DNA of 64,000 nt from JAPLMW01 sp964619675 (GTDB lineage Bacteria; Planctomycetota; Phycisphaerae; Sedimentisphaerales; UBA12454): positions 124,001 through 188,000 of the forward strand of contig CAZUEO010000001.1 of NCBI GenBank assembly GCA_964619675.1, read 5' to 3'. Numbering within the stretch: the first letter of the stretch is position 1; each line of letters starts with the position of its first letter. The translations under genes and the position numbers were made by a program. Below are positions 15,918 through 24,440 of the stretch, in pieces. Below the pieces are notes generated by a model. The model had not been told where the DNA came from, made no database searches, and worked only from the letters and a program-made list of their open reading frames with translations.

Positions 15918-17159
15918 TCAGTTAAGTTTATCTGCTTCCACAAGACCCTGCTTAAGCAGGTGCTGGTTTATAAAGGTTTTATTTTGCAGGTATAAATAGC
16001 ATAATAAACTATTTTGACTGTCGTGTTTATCCTGACCGAATTTTATAAAAACTTTCTGGCCTTTTGTTTTCGACCGCAAAAATTCAACGGCCTGATCTTT
16101 TTTTTCGGCCTTTTCCTTTATACCAAGAAGGCGTATTTTCAGGCCGTCATCGAGTTCAAGTTCGGTGGGAGAAATAACTTTTTTTACACTATGATAGTCC
16201 TGTCTTTTTTGACTATCGCCGTTGATTTTGGAGCCGAACTGCAATTTTCGAGGGTCTGTTTTTTTGTCAAATTTTACAGGGTCTTTGAAAATATAAGGCA
16301 GTTTCCTTATTTCCTCTTTCCAGTCGATTTCGTCTTCCCTGTTCTGCGCGAGTTCAAAACTAAGCTTGTCAAAGAATCCTTTTTCTTTCAAACCGAGTTT
16401 TTCCTTGATGACAGACATAAAATCAGCGTTTATTTCATACCCTATCGAATTTCGTTCGAGATTTTTTGCAGCAAGTGATGTTGTTCCACTACCGAGAAAC
16501 GGGTCTAATGCCGTATCCCCAACAAAACTGAACATTTTAATAAGACGTTTAGGAATTTCTTCGGGAAACATTGCAAGATGACCATTTTGTTTTTCGCCGG
16601 GGATATTCCAGTGACCTGCAAAATATTGATTCCATTCATCAATAGTAAGTTTTGACTTTTCCTTAACATTTCTTGATACTGCCCCGCTGATACCCGGCTT
16701 TTTAAAAATCAAAATGAATTCATAGTCAATTTTGATAATTCCATTTCGCGGGCAAGGAAAAGAACCCATAATCGTTGCTCCGCCTGTGGTATTACAAGTA
16801 GTTACCTTTTGCCAAATGATCGCCCCCATATAATCAAAACCGATTGTTTCGCAGAATTTGATAATCTCCGTGCGTATTGGAATTATTTTGTATCTACCAT
16901 AATAAACCGATCTTGCGAACTGGTCTCCTATATTGATACATAGCCGACAGCCGTTTTCAAGTACTCTATAACATTCATTCCATACGAGATTAAGATTGTT
17001 TATATAATCCTCGTAATTGTCATCAAAGCCTAGTTGGCTGCCGTTGCCATAATCTTTTAACTGCCAATAGGGTGGCGATGTGATAACAAGCTGAATGGAC
17101 TTATCATCCAGTTCAGTCATTTGTCTTGAATCGCCGATAATGACTCTGTGTTTTGTCAT
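15918..17159 (-). CDS. DNA methyltransferase (N4-cytosine type) fused to an SNase-like domain
   Basis: A 413-residue modification enzyme. Catalytic motif IV TSPPYW (residues 27-32) comes before SAM motif I DPFLGSGTT (219-227), the beta-class order. SPPY favours N4-cytosine methylation. From about residue 328 the tail (DDGLKIRLLGIKEKAEKKDQ, then FGQDKHDSQNSLLCYLYL) resembles the staphylococcal nuclease fold. The first catalytic Arg context (IRLL) is kept, but the second Arg of DKYGR is replaced, so it is probably inactive and used for binding. It partners the MjaI-type nuclease downstream and starts 5 bp after argF ends, which suggests read-through from the arg operon. Confidence 0.85.
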   Translation of the reverse strand: MTKHRVIIGDSRQMTELDDKSIQLVITSPPYWQLKDYGNGSQLGFDDNYEDYINNLNLVWNECYRVLENGCRLCINIGDQFARSVYYGRYKIIPIRTEIIKFCETIGFDYMGAIIWQKVTTCNTTGGATIMGSFPCPRNGIIKIDYEFILIFKKPGISGAVSRNVKEKSKLTIDEWNQYFAGHWNIPGEKQNGHLAMFPEEIPKRLIKMFSFVGDTALDPFLGSGTTSLAAKNLERNSIGYEINADFMSVIKEKLGLKEKGFFDKLSFELAQNREDEIDWKEEIRKLPYIFKDPVKFDKKTDPRKLQFGSKINGDSQKRQDYHSVKKVISPTELELDDGLKIRLLGIKEKAEKKDQAVEFLRSKTKGQKVFIKFGQDKHDSQNSLLCYLYLQNKTFINQHLLKQGLVEADKLN

Positions 17160-17163
17160 AATT

Positions 17164-18072
17164 TTAACTCAGGAGTTTTTTCAAAAGTGCTCGTTGGAAG
17201 TGAAGGCGGTTTTCGGCCTCGTCAAAGACAACCGAGTTGGCCGATTCCATAACATCATCAGTTATCTCATAACCCCGGTAGGCAGGCAAACAGTGCATAA
17301 TCTTCGCATTCGGCGAGTGGGAAACCAGTCTGGGGTCAACCACAAAGCCCTGAAAATCAGCGATGCGTTTCTGTTTCTCATCCTCCTGCCCCATACTTAC
17401 CCAGGTGTCGGTGTAAATTACATCCGCACCTTTTACGGCCTCGTGAGGATTATTTGTCTGAATCGTTGTGCCGGGCACTATTTGGTTTGTGCGGGCAATT
17501 GATTTTTCATCAAGCTCATAATCTTTCGGCGATGCTATTACTATTTTCATACCGAGCTTCGCACAGCCAAAGGCAAGCGAGCGCGCAACATTGTTGCCGT
17601 CGCCGATAAAGGCAATTTTAACGCCTGAAAGTTTCCCGAGGTGCTCGCGGATTGTTTGTATATCGGCCATCGCCTGGCAGGGATGCGACCAGTCTGTAAG
17701 GGCGTTTATAACGGGAATTTCAGCGTATTTTGCAAGCTCCAAAATAGTTTCGTGAGCAAATGTTCTTGCCATTATGCCATCGGCGTAACGCGACAGTACA
17801 CGGGCCATATCCTTAACCGGCTCGCGCTTGCCGATGCCGCCGATATCCTCAGGCTTTACGTAAATTGCATCGCCGCTGAGCTGGGTCATCGCGATTTCAA
17901 AGCTCATACGCGTCCGCAGGCTCGGCTTTTCAAAGAGCATAACCAGATTTTTACCGGCGAGACAATTGTCCCACTTGCCTTTTTTGTAAAGCTTTTTGAG
18001 CTTGTCGCTCAAGTCGAGAAGCTCAAGCAGCTCTTCTGTCGAGCAGGTACTTATGGATAAAAAATCCTTCAT
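17164..18072 (-). CDS. argF: ornithine carbamoyltransferase
   Basis: Makes citrulline from ornithine and carbamoyl phosphate. It has 302 residues with the carbamoyl-phosphate site FEKPSLRTRMSFE (SxRTR), HPCQAMADIQT and the ornithine-side motif MHCLPAYRG (HCLP). The start overlaps the argD stop by one base (TAATG), so the two are coupled. It follows argB and argD on the minus strand. Confidence 0.96.
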   Translation of the reverse strand: MKDFLSISTCSTEELLELLDLSDKLKKLYKKGKWDNCLAGKNLVMLFEKPSLRTRMSFEIAMTQLSGDAIYVKPEDIGGIGKREPVKDMARVLSRYADGIMARTFAHETILELAKYAEIPVINALTDWSHPCQAMADIQTIREHLGKLSGVKIAFIGDGNNVARSLAFGCAKLGMKIVIASPKDYELDEKSIARTNQIVPGTTIQTNNPHEAVKGADVIYTDTWVSMGQEDEKQKRIADFQGFVVDPRLVSHSPNAKIMHCLPAYRGYEITDDVMESANSVVFDEAENRLHFQRALLKKLLS

Positions 18073-19256
18073 TACAGATTCATCCGGTCGAGAACATTAT
18101 CTAAAATTTTAACTGCCTCGTCAATCTGCTCTGCGGTAACATTCATCGGTGGCATAAAGCGCAGTACGGTTTCCTGAGTACAGTTTATCCGCATGCCGGC
18201 GCTGAGGCAATTATTTACTATTTCAGCGCCGCCTTTTTTGAGCTGGATGCCGAGCATAAGGCCTTTGCCGCGGGTGTGGTCGATGATGCTGTGTCTGGCC
18301 TTTAACTGATTGAGCTTGTCGGCTGTGTGTCGGCCGATTTTAGCGGCGTTTTCAAGCATATTTTCCTCTTCGATTGCCTCGATTACCGCGATTGCAGCGG
18401 CGCAGGCGATGCAGTTTCCGCCAAAGGTTGATGCATGCGTGCCCGGCACAAGCGAAGCTGCAATATCCGGCTTTGCCATTATTGCACCGATTGCAATACC
18501 GCCGCCAAGGGCCTTTGCCATTGTGATTATATCAGGCACAATGTCATAATGCTGATAGCCAAACCATTTGCCTGTCCGGCCTATGCCGGTTTGCACTTCA
18601 TCGAGTATCATCACGGCGTGATTTTTATCGCAAAGCTCCCTTACCGCCGACATATATTCCTGAGTCGCGACGTTTATTCCACCTTCGCCCTGTATGGGCT
18701 CAATCATCACGGCTGCGACATCGTCGGTAAAGGCCTTTTGCAGTGCATCAATGTCGTTAAACGGCACATAAACAAAGCCTGGCAGCACAGGTTCGAAGCC
18801 TGCGTGTTTTTTCGGCTGGGCTGTTGCCGTCATTGCTGCGAATGTTCTGCCGTGAAAGCTGCCGACGGCCGTGATGAATTTGTATTTTCCTTTTGCGGTG
18901 TGAATTCTTGCAAGCTTCAATGCCGCCTCGTTTGCCTCGGCGCCGCTGTTGCAGAAAAAGCTCTTGCCGCCGAATGCCCGCTCGGCCAGCAGTTTCGCAA
19001 GCCGGCCCTGCGGCTCGGTGTAAAAGGTATTGTCCATATGCAGCAGGATTTCGGCCTGCGTCTGTATGGCCTTTACAACCTTCGGGTGGCAATGGCCTAT
19101 GCCGCTGACCGCCCAGCCGGGAAACATATCGAGTATCTTATTGCCGTCGCTATCATATATATAGCAGCCCCGGCCGCGGGTAATGACCCTCGGCAGCCTG
19201 CCGTAGTTGGCGATTACGTAATTGTCGAATAAATTTATTACTTCTTGTGTATTCAT
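18072..19256 (-). CDS. argD: acetylornithine aminotransferase
   Basis: PLP class-III aminotransferase of 394 residues, converting N-acetylglutamate semialdehyde to N-acetylornithine. Markers are FPGWAVSGIGHCHPKVVKAI, FFCNSGAEANEAALKLARI, the Asp-containing VMILDEVQTGIGRTGKWF and the PLP Lys in TMAKALGGGIAIGA. THASTFGGNCIACAAA follows. It sits between argB and argF. The 39-bp gap to argB is filled by heptamer repeats. Confidence 0.95.
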   Translation of the reverse strand: MNTQEVINLFDNYVIANYGRLPRVITRGRGCYIYDSDGNKILDMFPGWAVSGIGHCHPKVVKAIQTQAEILLHMDNTFYTEPQGRLAKLLAERAFGGKSFFCNSGAEANEAALKLARIHTAKGKYKFITAVGSFHGRTFAAMTATAQPKKHAGFEPVLPGFVYVPFNDIDALQKAFTDDVAAVMIEPIQGEGGINVATQEYMSAVRELCDKNHAVMILDEVQTGIGRTGKWFGYQHYDIVPDIITMAKALGGGIAIGAIMAKPDIAASLVPGTHASTFGGNCIACAAAIAVIEAIEEENMLENAAKIGRHTADKLNQLKARHSIIDHTRGKGLMLGIQLKKGGAEIVNNCLSAGMRINCTQETVLRFMPPMNVTAEQIDEAVKILDNVLDRMNL

Positions 19257-19264
19257 TTTTTTTC

Positions 19265-19299
19265 TTCTGTGTTCTGAGTTCTGTATTCTGATTTCTTAT
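19265..19299. repeat. 7-bp-period repeat array between argB and argD
   Basis: Five heptamers in a row from 19265: TTCTGTG, TTCTGAG, TTCTGTA, TTCTGAT and TTCTTAT. The last overlaps the argB stop codon. They resemble the short tandem heptamer repeats known from cyanobacteria. Confidence 0.75.
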
Positions 19300-20171
19300 T
19301 TTATTATCTGTGTGCCGATACCTTCTTCGGTATAGATTTCCAGAAGCAGTGAATGGCGTATTCTGCCGTCGATTATGTGCGCCTTTTTTACACCTCCGTC
19401 AATCGCAATCAGGCACGCATCGACTTTCGGCAGCATACCCTCGGTTATTACGCCTGATGCAATCATCTGTTTTATTTCATCTTCGGTTGCGCTTGAGATA
19501 TTGCTTTCAGGGTCGTTTACGTCCTTGAGGATGCCATGGGTATCGCTTACGCAGACAAATTTTTCCGCTTCGATTGCTGCTGCGACCTTTCCTGCGGCGC
19601 TGTCGGCATTGACGTTCAGTTTTCCGCCTGCCCGGTCGATTGCAATTGGTGCGATTACGGGAATCGTTTCGTTGGCGCAGAGGGTCTTCAGCAATACGCT
19701 GTTGACTGTTTTGACTTCGCCGACCAGGCCGAGGTCTATCTTTTTGCCTTCTGAATCCGTCATTTGCAGCGGCTCGGCAAACAGAACGCAGCTGCTGAGC
19801 GAATGCAGCCCCATTGTCTCGCAGCCGAGCTGCTTTATCGTTTCGCAAATGGAGGCGTTTATATCGTGAACAAGCATGTGCTCAACGATGGTCATAGTCC
19901 GCTCATCGGTATATCGTCTGCCGCTGACCCATTGGGGTTCTATGCCCGATTCGTTCATTGCCTTGGTTATAGCCTTGCCGCCGCCGTGAACGAGAACAGG
20001 TCTGATGCCGACAGCGGCCATGAAGACAATGTCAGTCAGCAGTTTTTTCTGCATCTGCAGGTCGTCAAGGACACTGCCGCCGAGCTTAATGACGACGATT
20101 TTGCCGCGGAATAAGCGGATATACTCCATCGCGTCAACGAGCGCTTTTGCCTTTTCAATAGCTTTTTTCAC
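19296..20171 (-). CDS. argB: acetylglutamate kinase
   Basis: Second step of arginine synthesis, phosphorylating N-acetylglutamate. It has 291 residues of the amino-acid kinase fold: IVVIKLGGSVLDD with the catalytic Lys, VLVHGGGKAITKAM, SGRRYTDERTM (arginine-pathway signature), LNVNADSAAGKVAAAI and MLPKVDACLIAIDGGVKKAHI. It is the first gene of the arg run. The promoter should lie in the 80 bp between its start and tRNA-Thr. The cyclic or linear nature of the pathway cannot be told, as argJ and argA are not in view. Confidence 0.96.
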   Translation of the reverse strand: MKKAIEKAKALVDAMEYIRLFRGKIVVIKLGGSVLDDLQMQKKLLTDIVFMAAVGIRPVLVHGGGKAITKAMNESGIEPQWVSGRRYTDERTMTIVEHMLVHDINASICETIKQLGCETMGLHSLSSCVLFAEPLQMTDSEGKKIDLGLVGEVKTVNSVLLKTLCANETIPVIAPIAIDRAGGKLNVNADSAAGKVAAAIEAEKFVCVSDTHGILKDVNDPESNISSATEDEIKQMIASGVITEGMLPKVDACLIAIDGGVKKAHIIDGRIRHSLLLEIYTEEGIGTQIIK

Positions 20172-20251
20172 CTTTGGACTCCATAAAGCCTGCCGAATGG
20201 AAAAAGAGGATTATATATATTTATGGCTGTGGGGGTCAAGAGAAAAGGCAA

Positions 20252-20323
20252 AGCCAACGATCGGATTCGAACCGATAACCCCCGGTTTACAAAACCGGAG
20301 CTCTACCATTGAGCTACGTTGGC
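20252..20323 (-). tRNA. tRNA-Thr (TGT anticodon)
   Basis: A complete cloverleaf of 72 nt: acceptor GCCAACG/CGTTGGC, D arm GCTC..GAGC, anticodon stem CCGGT/ACCGG with loop TTTGTAA (anticodon TGT), and T arm ATCGG-TTCGAAT-CCGAT. No CCA is encoded. It lies just upstream of argB on the same strand. Confidence 0.97.
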
Positions 20324-20381
20324 AATTGGATAAGCAAGTTTATAGAAAAGCCGCTTTTTTTGCAAGTCAAATCGTATAATC

Positions 20382-21776
20382 TTACAGCTCAAAAACTTGG
20401 CCTGGCGATGGGATGTGGGCGTTTTTCATGCCCGCTTGGCGCAGTTTTTCGGAGAAAAACTCAAGTGCGTTCTGCTCGCCATGAACACAAAAGACGTGCT
20501 CAATATGTGAGGCGCCGCACCTGCTGAAATAATCGAGCATCTCAAACTCATCGGCGTGGGCGCTTAAGGCTGCGATTTCCTCGACTTCAGCCTTAAGCGG
20601 CAGGGGCGTGCCAAATATCTTGACATTTTTGTGCTGCTCGGCAATTCTGCGGCCGAGAGTGTTTTCGGCCATATAGCCGACAATCAGGACAATATTTCTG
20701 GAGTTGGTTATGTTGTTCTTTAAATGATGAACTATTCTGCCTGCTTCACACATTCCCGATGCCGAGATGATAATCATAGGGCCGGGCATATCGTTAAGGG
20801 CCTTGGACTCGTCGACATTTTCGGTATACCGCAGCGTTTTGAAATCAAAGGGCTTGTGGCCGTTAATCAGAAATTCCACCGCCGCCGAGTCCCAGCATTC
20901 CCTGTGCTTTGCGTAAATTTCGGTGGCAGCACCGGACAGCGGCGAGTCGACAAAAATCGGCAATGCACTGATTTGCCCTTCGCTGTATAACTTGTTGAGC
21001 ATGTAAACAATATACTGCGTTCTGCCGATGCTAAAGGCGGGGATAATCAGCTTTCCTTTGGTTTGGCATATCTGGCCGATTACTTTTTTAAGCGTATTTT
21101 TGACATCCGCTGCAGGCGGGTGTCTGCGGTCGCCATAGGTACTCTCGGTAATAAGATAATCAATGTCCTTGATGATGACAGGGTCCTTGAGAATCGGGAT
21201 ATCGCGTCTGCCTATGTCGCCGGTAAACATCAGTTTTTTTGTTTGGCCGTTTTCCCTGAAGATTATTTCCGTAAATGCCGAGCCTAAAATATGGCCTGCA
21301 TCGTGAAAGGCAACCTGGACGTTATCAAATAGTTTGAATGGCTTTGAATAACCGATAGGCTCAAGCCGCTGTGATGCGATGTCAGCGTCTTCAATCGTAT
21401 ATAACGGCTCAAACGGGTTCTTGCCCTGCCTGGCGCGTTTTTTGTTGACGTATTCGATGTCGCGCATCTGGATATAGGCACAATCCCTGAACATGATTTT
21501 ACATAAATCGGCGGTGGCATCGGTGCAGTAAATTTTGCCTTTGTAGCCTTTCTTAATAAGCGTGGGGATGTTGCCGCTGTGGTCCATATGGGCGTGCGAC
21601 AGCAGCATCACGTCAATTTTGTCGGGGTCAACGAGAAAATTGCGGTTCTTCTCAAATGCCTCTTTTCGTTTGCCCTGAAACAGACCGCAGTCAAGCAGGA
21701 TGTTTTTGCCGTTAATTGTAACTATGTGAGCCGAGCCGGTAACCTCGCGCGCAGCCCCGTGAAAAGTCAGTTTCAT
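20382..21776 (-). CDS. beta-CASP MBL-fold RNase (CPSF73/YSH1-like)
   Basis: A 464-residue metallo-beta-lactamase with a beta-CASP insert. MBL motifs: LLSHAHMDHSG (HxHxDH), the His in FHDAGHILGSA, and FTGDIGRRD. Beta-CASP signs: ITESTYGDR, LIPAFSIGRTQYIVYML, ISASGMCEAGRIVHHLKN and the C-terminal LSAHADEFEMLDYF. Such enzymes cut or trim RNA. The bacterial roles of this subgroup are poorly defined. It stands alone, 57 bp from the end of the ars-like operon. Confidence 0.9.
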   Translation of the reverse strand: MKLTFHGAAREVTGSAHIVTINGKNILLDCGLFQGKRKEAFEKNRNFLVDPDKIDVMLLSHAHMDHSGNIPTLIKKGYKGKIYCTDATADLCKIMFRDCAYIQMRDIEYVNKKRARQGKNPFEPLYTIEDADIASQRLEPIGYSKPFKLFDNVQVAFHDAGHILGSAFTEIIFRENGQTKKLMFTGDIGRRDIPILKDPVIIKDIDYLITESTYGDRRHPPAADVKNTLKKVIGQICQTKGKLIIPAFSIGRTQYIVYMLNKLYSEGQISALPIFVDSPLSGAATEIYAKHRECWDSAAVEFLINGHKPFDFKTLRYTENVDESKALNDMPGPMIIISASGMCEAGRIVHHLKNNITNSRNIVLIVGYMAENTLGRRIAEQHKNVKIFGTPLPLKAEVEEIAALSAHADEFEMLDYFSRCGASHIEHVFCVHGEQNALEFFSEKLRQAGMKNAHIPSPGQVFEL

Positions 21777-21833
21777 TACTTGTCCTTAAACAAAATTTAT
21801 CAGTACAGGGTATTTTACCAGAACAAGAGCGAT

Positions 21834-23009
21834 TTAACCAGAAGATTTTATGCTGAGCCGGCGGCGGATATAAATAAACAAAGGCAGGGAGGCAAGCTGA
21901 GAAAGAATTGAAAAGGTAATAAGAGCAGGCAGTGAGAAATCATAAAGGATGCCCATCAGCGCGCTGCCCAAAAACCAGCATAAGCCGAAGCCTGCGTTGA
22001 ATAGCCCGTAACCTGTGCCGCGTTTTTGCATCGGGACAATATCGGCTACCACCGCACGAGTAATCGACTCCTGTGCGCCCATGCCAATGCCCCATAAAGT
22101 AACGCCTGTGATTATTAACGATGCGGTGGAGGCAAAGGCAAAAACGGCAAAAAATGAGGAAAGGGCAACCGCTGCCGCCAGCGACAGCATACCCGCCTTG
22201 TCATACCATTTGCCGAACAAAAGCGCTGCGATAGCATCAACGCCCATAGCGAAGGCGTAAAGCAATGGGATCCATTTATCAGCAAAAATGCTGTGCTGCT
22301 TAATATGAAACGCAATCAGCGGATAATCGGCAAAACCTGCGGCTACAAGGCCTACAGCCGCGAGATAAAACCAGAAAAAAGGCGGTAATTTATTGTCTTT
22401 TTGGGCGGGGGTTTCGGTTTCAAGTTTTTGAGGATGCGGGTAAATAAATCGGGCAATGACAAGCACGGTAATCGCCAGAACTGCCGGTATGGTGAGGACC
22501 GCAAAGGCGTATTTGTAAGAGCCTTTAATCGCGAGGACGAGCATAACGATAACCGGCCCCGTCATAGCGCCAATCTGGTCCATCGCTTCGTGAATCGCAA
22601 AGCCCCAGCCTCTGCCTACCGTCGCGGCTGCGTGTGAAAGCATCACATCGCGGGCGGGAGTGCGGATTGATTTACCGATTCTTTCCGTTATCATCAGGGC
22701 GGCGGCCAGCGGCCAGTGATTAGCTAATGCCAGCAATGGAACAGCCAGCAGGTTTATTACATAGCCGACAATGGTGAACGTCCAGTACCGGCGGGTTTTA
22801 TCGCTGAGCAGGCCTGAGATAAGCCTAAGTCCGTATCCGAGCAGTTCGCCTAACCCTGCCGTGAAACCGACGACCGCGCCGGTTGCGCCGAGAATTGCAA
22901 GATAAGGCCCTGCCAGGCTCCGTGCCGATTCGTAAGTTATATCTGCAAGGAGGCTGACAAAACCCAGAAGCACGATAAACCGCATTGCAGGTTTATGATT
23001 ATTTTCCAT
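21834..23009 (-). CDS. MFS transporter, last gene of the ArsR-controlled operon
   Basis: A 391-residue major facilitator protein with about 12 helices. The first loop has the GLLSDKTRRYW motif (MFS motif A variant G-x-x-x-D), and the N-terminus reads LLGFVSLLADITYESARSLA, a pattern of a subgroup seen near redox or metal genes. It overlaps the ccdA-like gene by 11 bp, so it belongs to the six-gene operon. The substrate is unknown. A metalloid or thiol conjugate is a guess from context. Confidence 0.85.
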   Translation of the reverse strand: MENNHKPAMRFIVLLGFVSLLADITYESARSLAGPYLAILGATGAVVGFTAGLGELLGYGLRLISGLLSDKTRRYWTFTIVGYVINLLAVPLLALANHWPLAAALMITERIGKSIRTPARDVMLSHAAATVGRGWGFAIHEAMDQIGAMTGPVIVMLVLAIKGSYKYAFAVLTIPAVLAITVLVIARFIYPHPQKLETETPAQKDNKLPPFFWFYLAAVGLVAAGFADYPLIAFHIKQHSIFADKWIPLLYAFAMGVDAIAALLFGKWYDKAGMLSLAAAVALSSFFAVFAFASTASLIITGVTLWGIGMGAQESITRAVVADIVPMQKRGTGYGLFNAGFGLCWFLGSALMGILYDFSLPALITFSILSQLASLPLFIYIRRRLSIKSSG

Positions 23010-23709
23010 ATGGAACAGTGTAAATCATATACAGCCCGGCCGCAAGAACGGCTGCGCCGCAGATTTTCTTCAGGTAACCAGCCCCTTTCGATTTTTCATT
23101 CCAGTTAAGATAGTGCTCAACAAGTTCAGTAAACGTGCCTGCAAAAACAATTACCGAACAATGTCCCAACCCGTAAAAGAACAAAAGCAAAATGCCGTAA
23201 ATAATATTTGTTGCCGCAAGTTTAAAGGTAATCGCCAATATCGGCGCCATATAGGCAAACGTGCAGGGGCCGAGGGCAATACCGAAAACAAGGCCTAAAA
23301 GAAAGGCGGCCAGCAGGCCTTTTCGTTTCATACCGGCAGTGCCCGCTGACGCAAACGGCATAGGTATCACGTCAAGCAGGTGAAGGCCGACAATAAAGAA
23401 GATTGCAGCGACAAAGTAATTGCCGTATCTGCCGACATCGCCCATCATTCTTCCGGCAGCAGCGGTAATAAGACCGATTAAACCAATCGTAATTAAAATT
23501 CCCGCTGCGAAAAGAAATGAAATCCAAAAAGCCCTTTTAGTTGAGATTTTTCCCTGCTTATCAATAAAACCGACAATAAGCGGGATACTCGCCAGATGGC
23601 AGGGGCTTAATAAGATGCTCAAAACGCCCCAGATAAATGAAGCGGCTATAGCAATTAAAGCCATGCCTTCAACGGCGTACGTCAATTTTTCAAATAATTG
23701 CGATATCAT
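22999..23709 (-). CDS. CcdA/DsbD-type membrane electron carrier
   Basis: A 236-residue protein with six or so helices. Two conserved Cys, in LSPCHLASIPLIVGF and IALGPCTFAYMAPIL, fit the CcdA redox pair that passes electrons from cytoplasmic thioredoxin to the outside. It overlaps the thioredoxin gene by 4 bp and the MFS gene by 11 bp. Its likely job is to keep the neighbouring anchored thioredoxin reduced. Confidence 0.88.
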   Translation of the reverse strand: MISQLFEKLTYAVEGMALIAIAASFIWGVLSILLSPCHLASIPLIVGFIDKQGKISTKRAFWISFLFAAGILITIGLIGLITAAAGRMMGDVGRYGNYFVAAIFFIVGLHLLDVIPMPFASAGTAGMKRKGLLAAFLLGLVFGIALGPCTFAYMAPILAITFKLAATNIIYGILLLFFYGLGHCSVIVFAGTFTELVEHYLNWNEKSKGAGYLKKICGAAVLAAGLYMIYTVPYGK

Positions 23710-24200
23710 TTTGAAAAGTCAAAGCCGAGTTTTTTCCATTTTGTCAGGATATCTTTTTTAGAATAATAGCCTTCGTGGCGGTAAAGCTCTCTGCCGTCGG
23801 CGTCCAGAAAAATCTGTGTCGGTATTACTCTTATGCCGTGCTGCCTGCCGTGAGCAGGATTTTTCCAGACATCGTAAAGTTCGACCTGCAATTTGCCTTT
23901 GTATTCTCTGTCAAGTTCTCTAAGAATCGGCTTCATCAGTTTGCAGGGAATGCACCGGTCGGCGCCCAGCTCGACCAGCCGCGGCAGTTTTTTCGGTTCA
24001 ACCACTTCGATAGTCATAACAAGCGGGCTGTTGTTGGAATCGTTTGTTTGGGGCTGTATTACTTCCGCAGGAGACACGGTAATGCTATCGACAGCCGGTT
24101 GCGGCCGGCGGGAGCGGTTTTCTTTGTTTTTGAGAACGATAACGGCTGCTATGGATGCGACAAGCAGCAAAATGATAATTACTTTCCACAGGTTCCTCAT
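23706..24200 (-). CDS. membrane-anchored thioredoxin-like protein
   Basis: A 164-residue protein. Residues 6-24 form an N-terminal membrane anchor or signal (VIILLLVASIAAVIVL). The thioredoxin fold follows from about residue 65, with active site CIPC in GADRCIPCKLMKPIL and the cis-Pro in IRVIPTQIFLDADG. It is probably periplasmic and fed by the CcdA-type gene that starts in its stop codon (ATGA). It overlaps the small disulfide protein upstream by 4 bp. Confidence 0.88.
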   Translation of the reverse strand: MRNLWKVIIILLLVASIAAVIVLKNKENRSRRPQPAVDSITVSPAEVIQPQTNDSNNSPLVMTIEVVEPKKLPRLVELGADRCIPCKLMKPILRELDREYKGKLQVELYDVWKNPAHGRQHGIRVIPTQIFLDADGRELYRHEGYYSKKDILTKWKKLGFDFSK

Positions 24201-24430
24201 CTCAGCATTTCCTTTAATTGTTCGATTGAAGGCACTTTGCCTGCGATTTTTACATTTCCGTCAACGGCAAGGGCGGGTGTTACTAAAACAGCGAATTTCA
24301 TTATATCATTAATCTTCGTGACTTTTTCAAGTTCGTATTCGATGCCGAGCTCTTTTGCTGCCTGCTCGGCAAGGGCGGCAAGTTTTTTACACTTTGGACA
24401 GCCTGTTCCGAGAATCTGTAATTTTTTCAT
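24197..24430 (-). CDS. small redox-active disulfide protein (thioredoxin fold)
   Basis: A 77-residue cytoplasmic protein with the active site CPKC in ILGTGCPKCKKLAAL and VLVTPALAVDGNVKIAGK, as in the redox-active disulfide protein 2 family that travels with ArsP/YraQ-type permeases. The ATG at 24430 (MKKLQILGTG) has a GAGAGG ribosome site 6 nt upstream, so it is preferred over an in-frame ATG at 24451. It follows the permease by 10 bp. Confidence 0.88.
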   Translation of the reverse strand: MKKLQILGTGCPKCKKLAALAEQAAKELGIEYELEKVTKINDIMKFAVLVTPALAVDGNVKIAGKVPSIEQLKEMLR

Positions 24431-24440
24431 TTTTTGCCTC

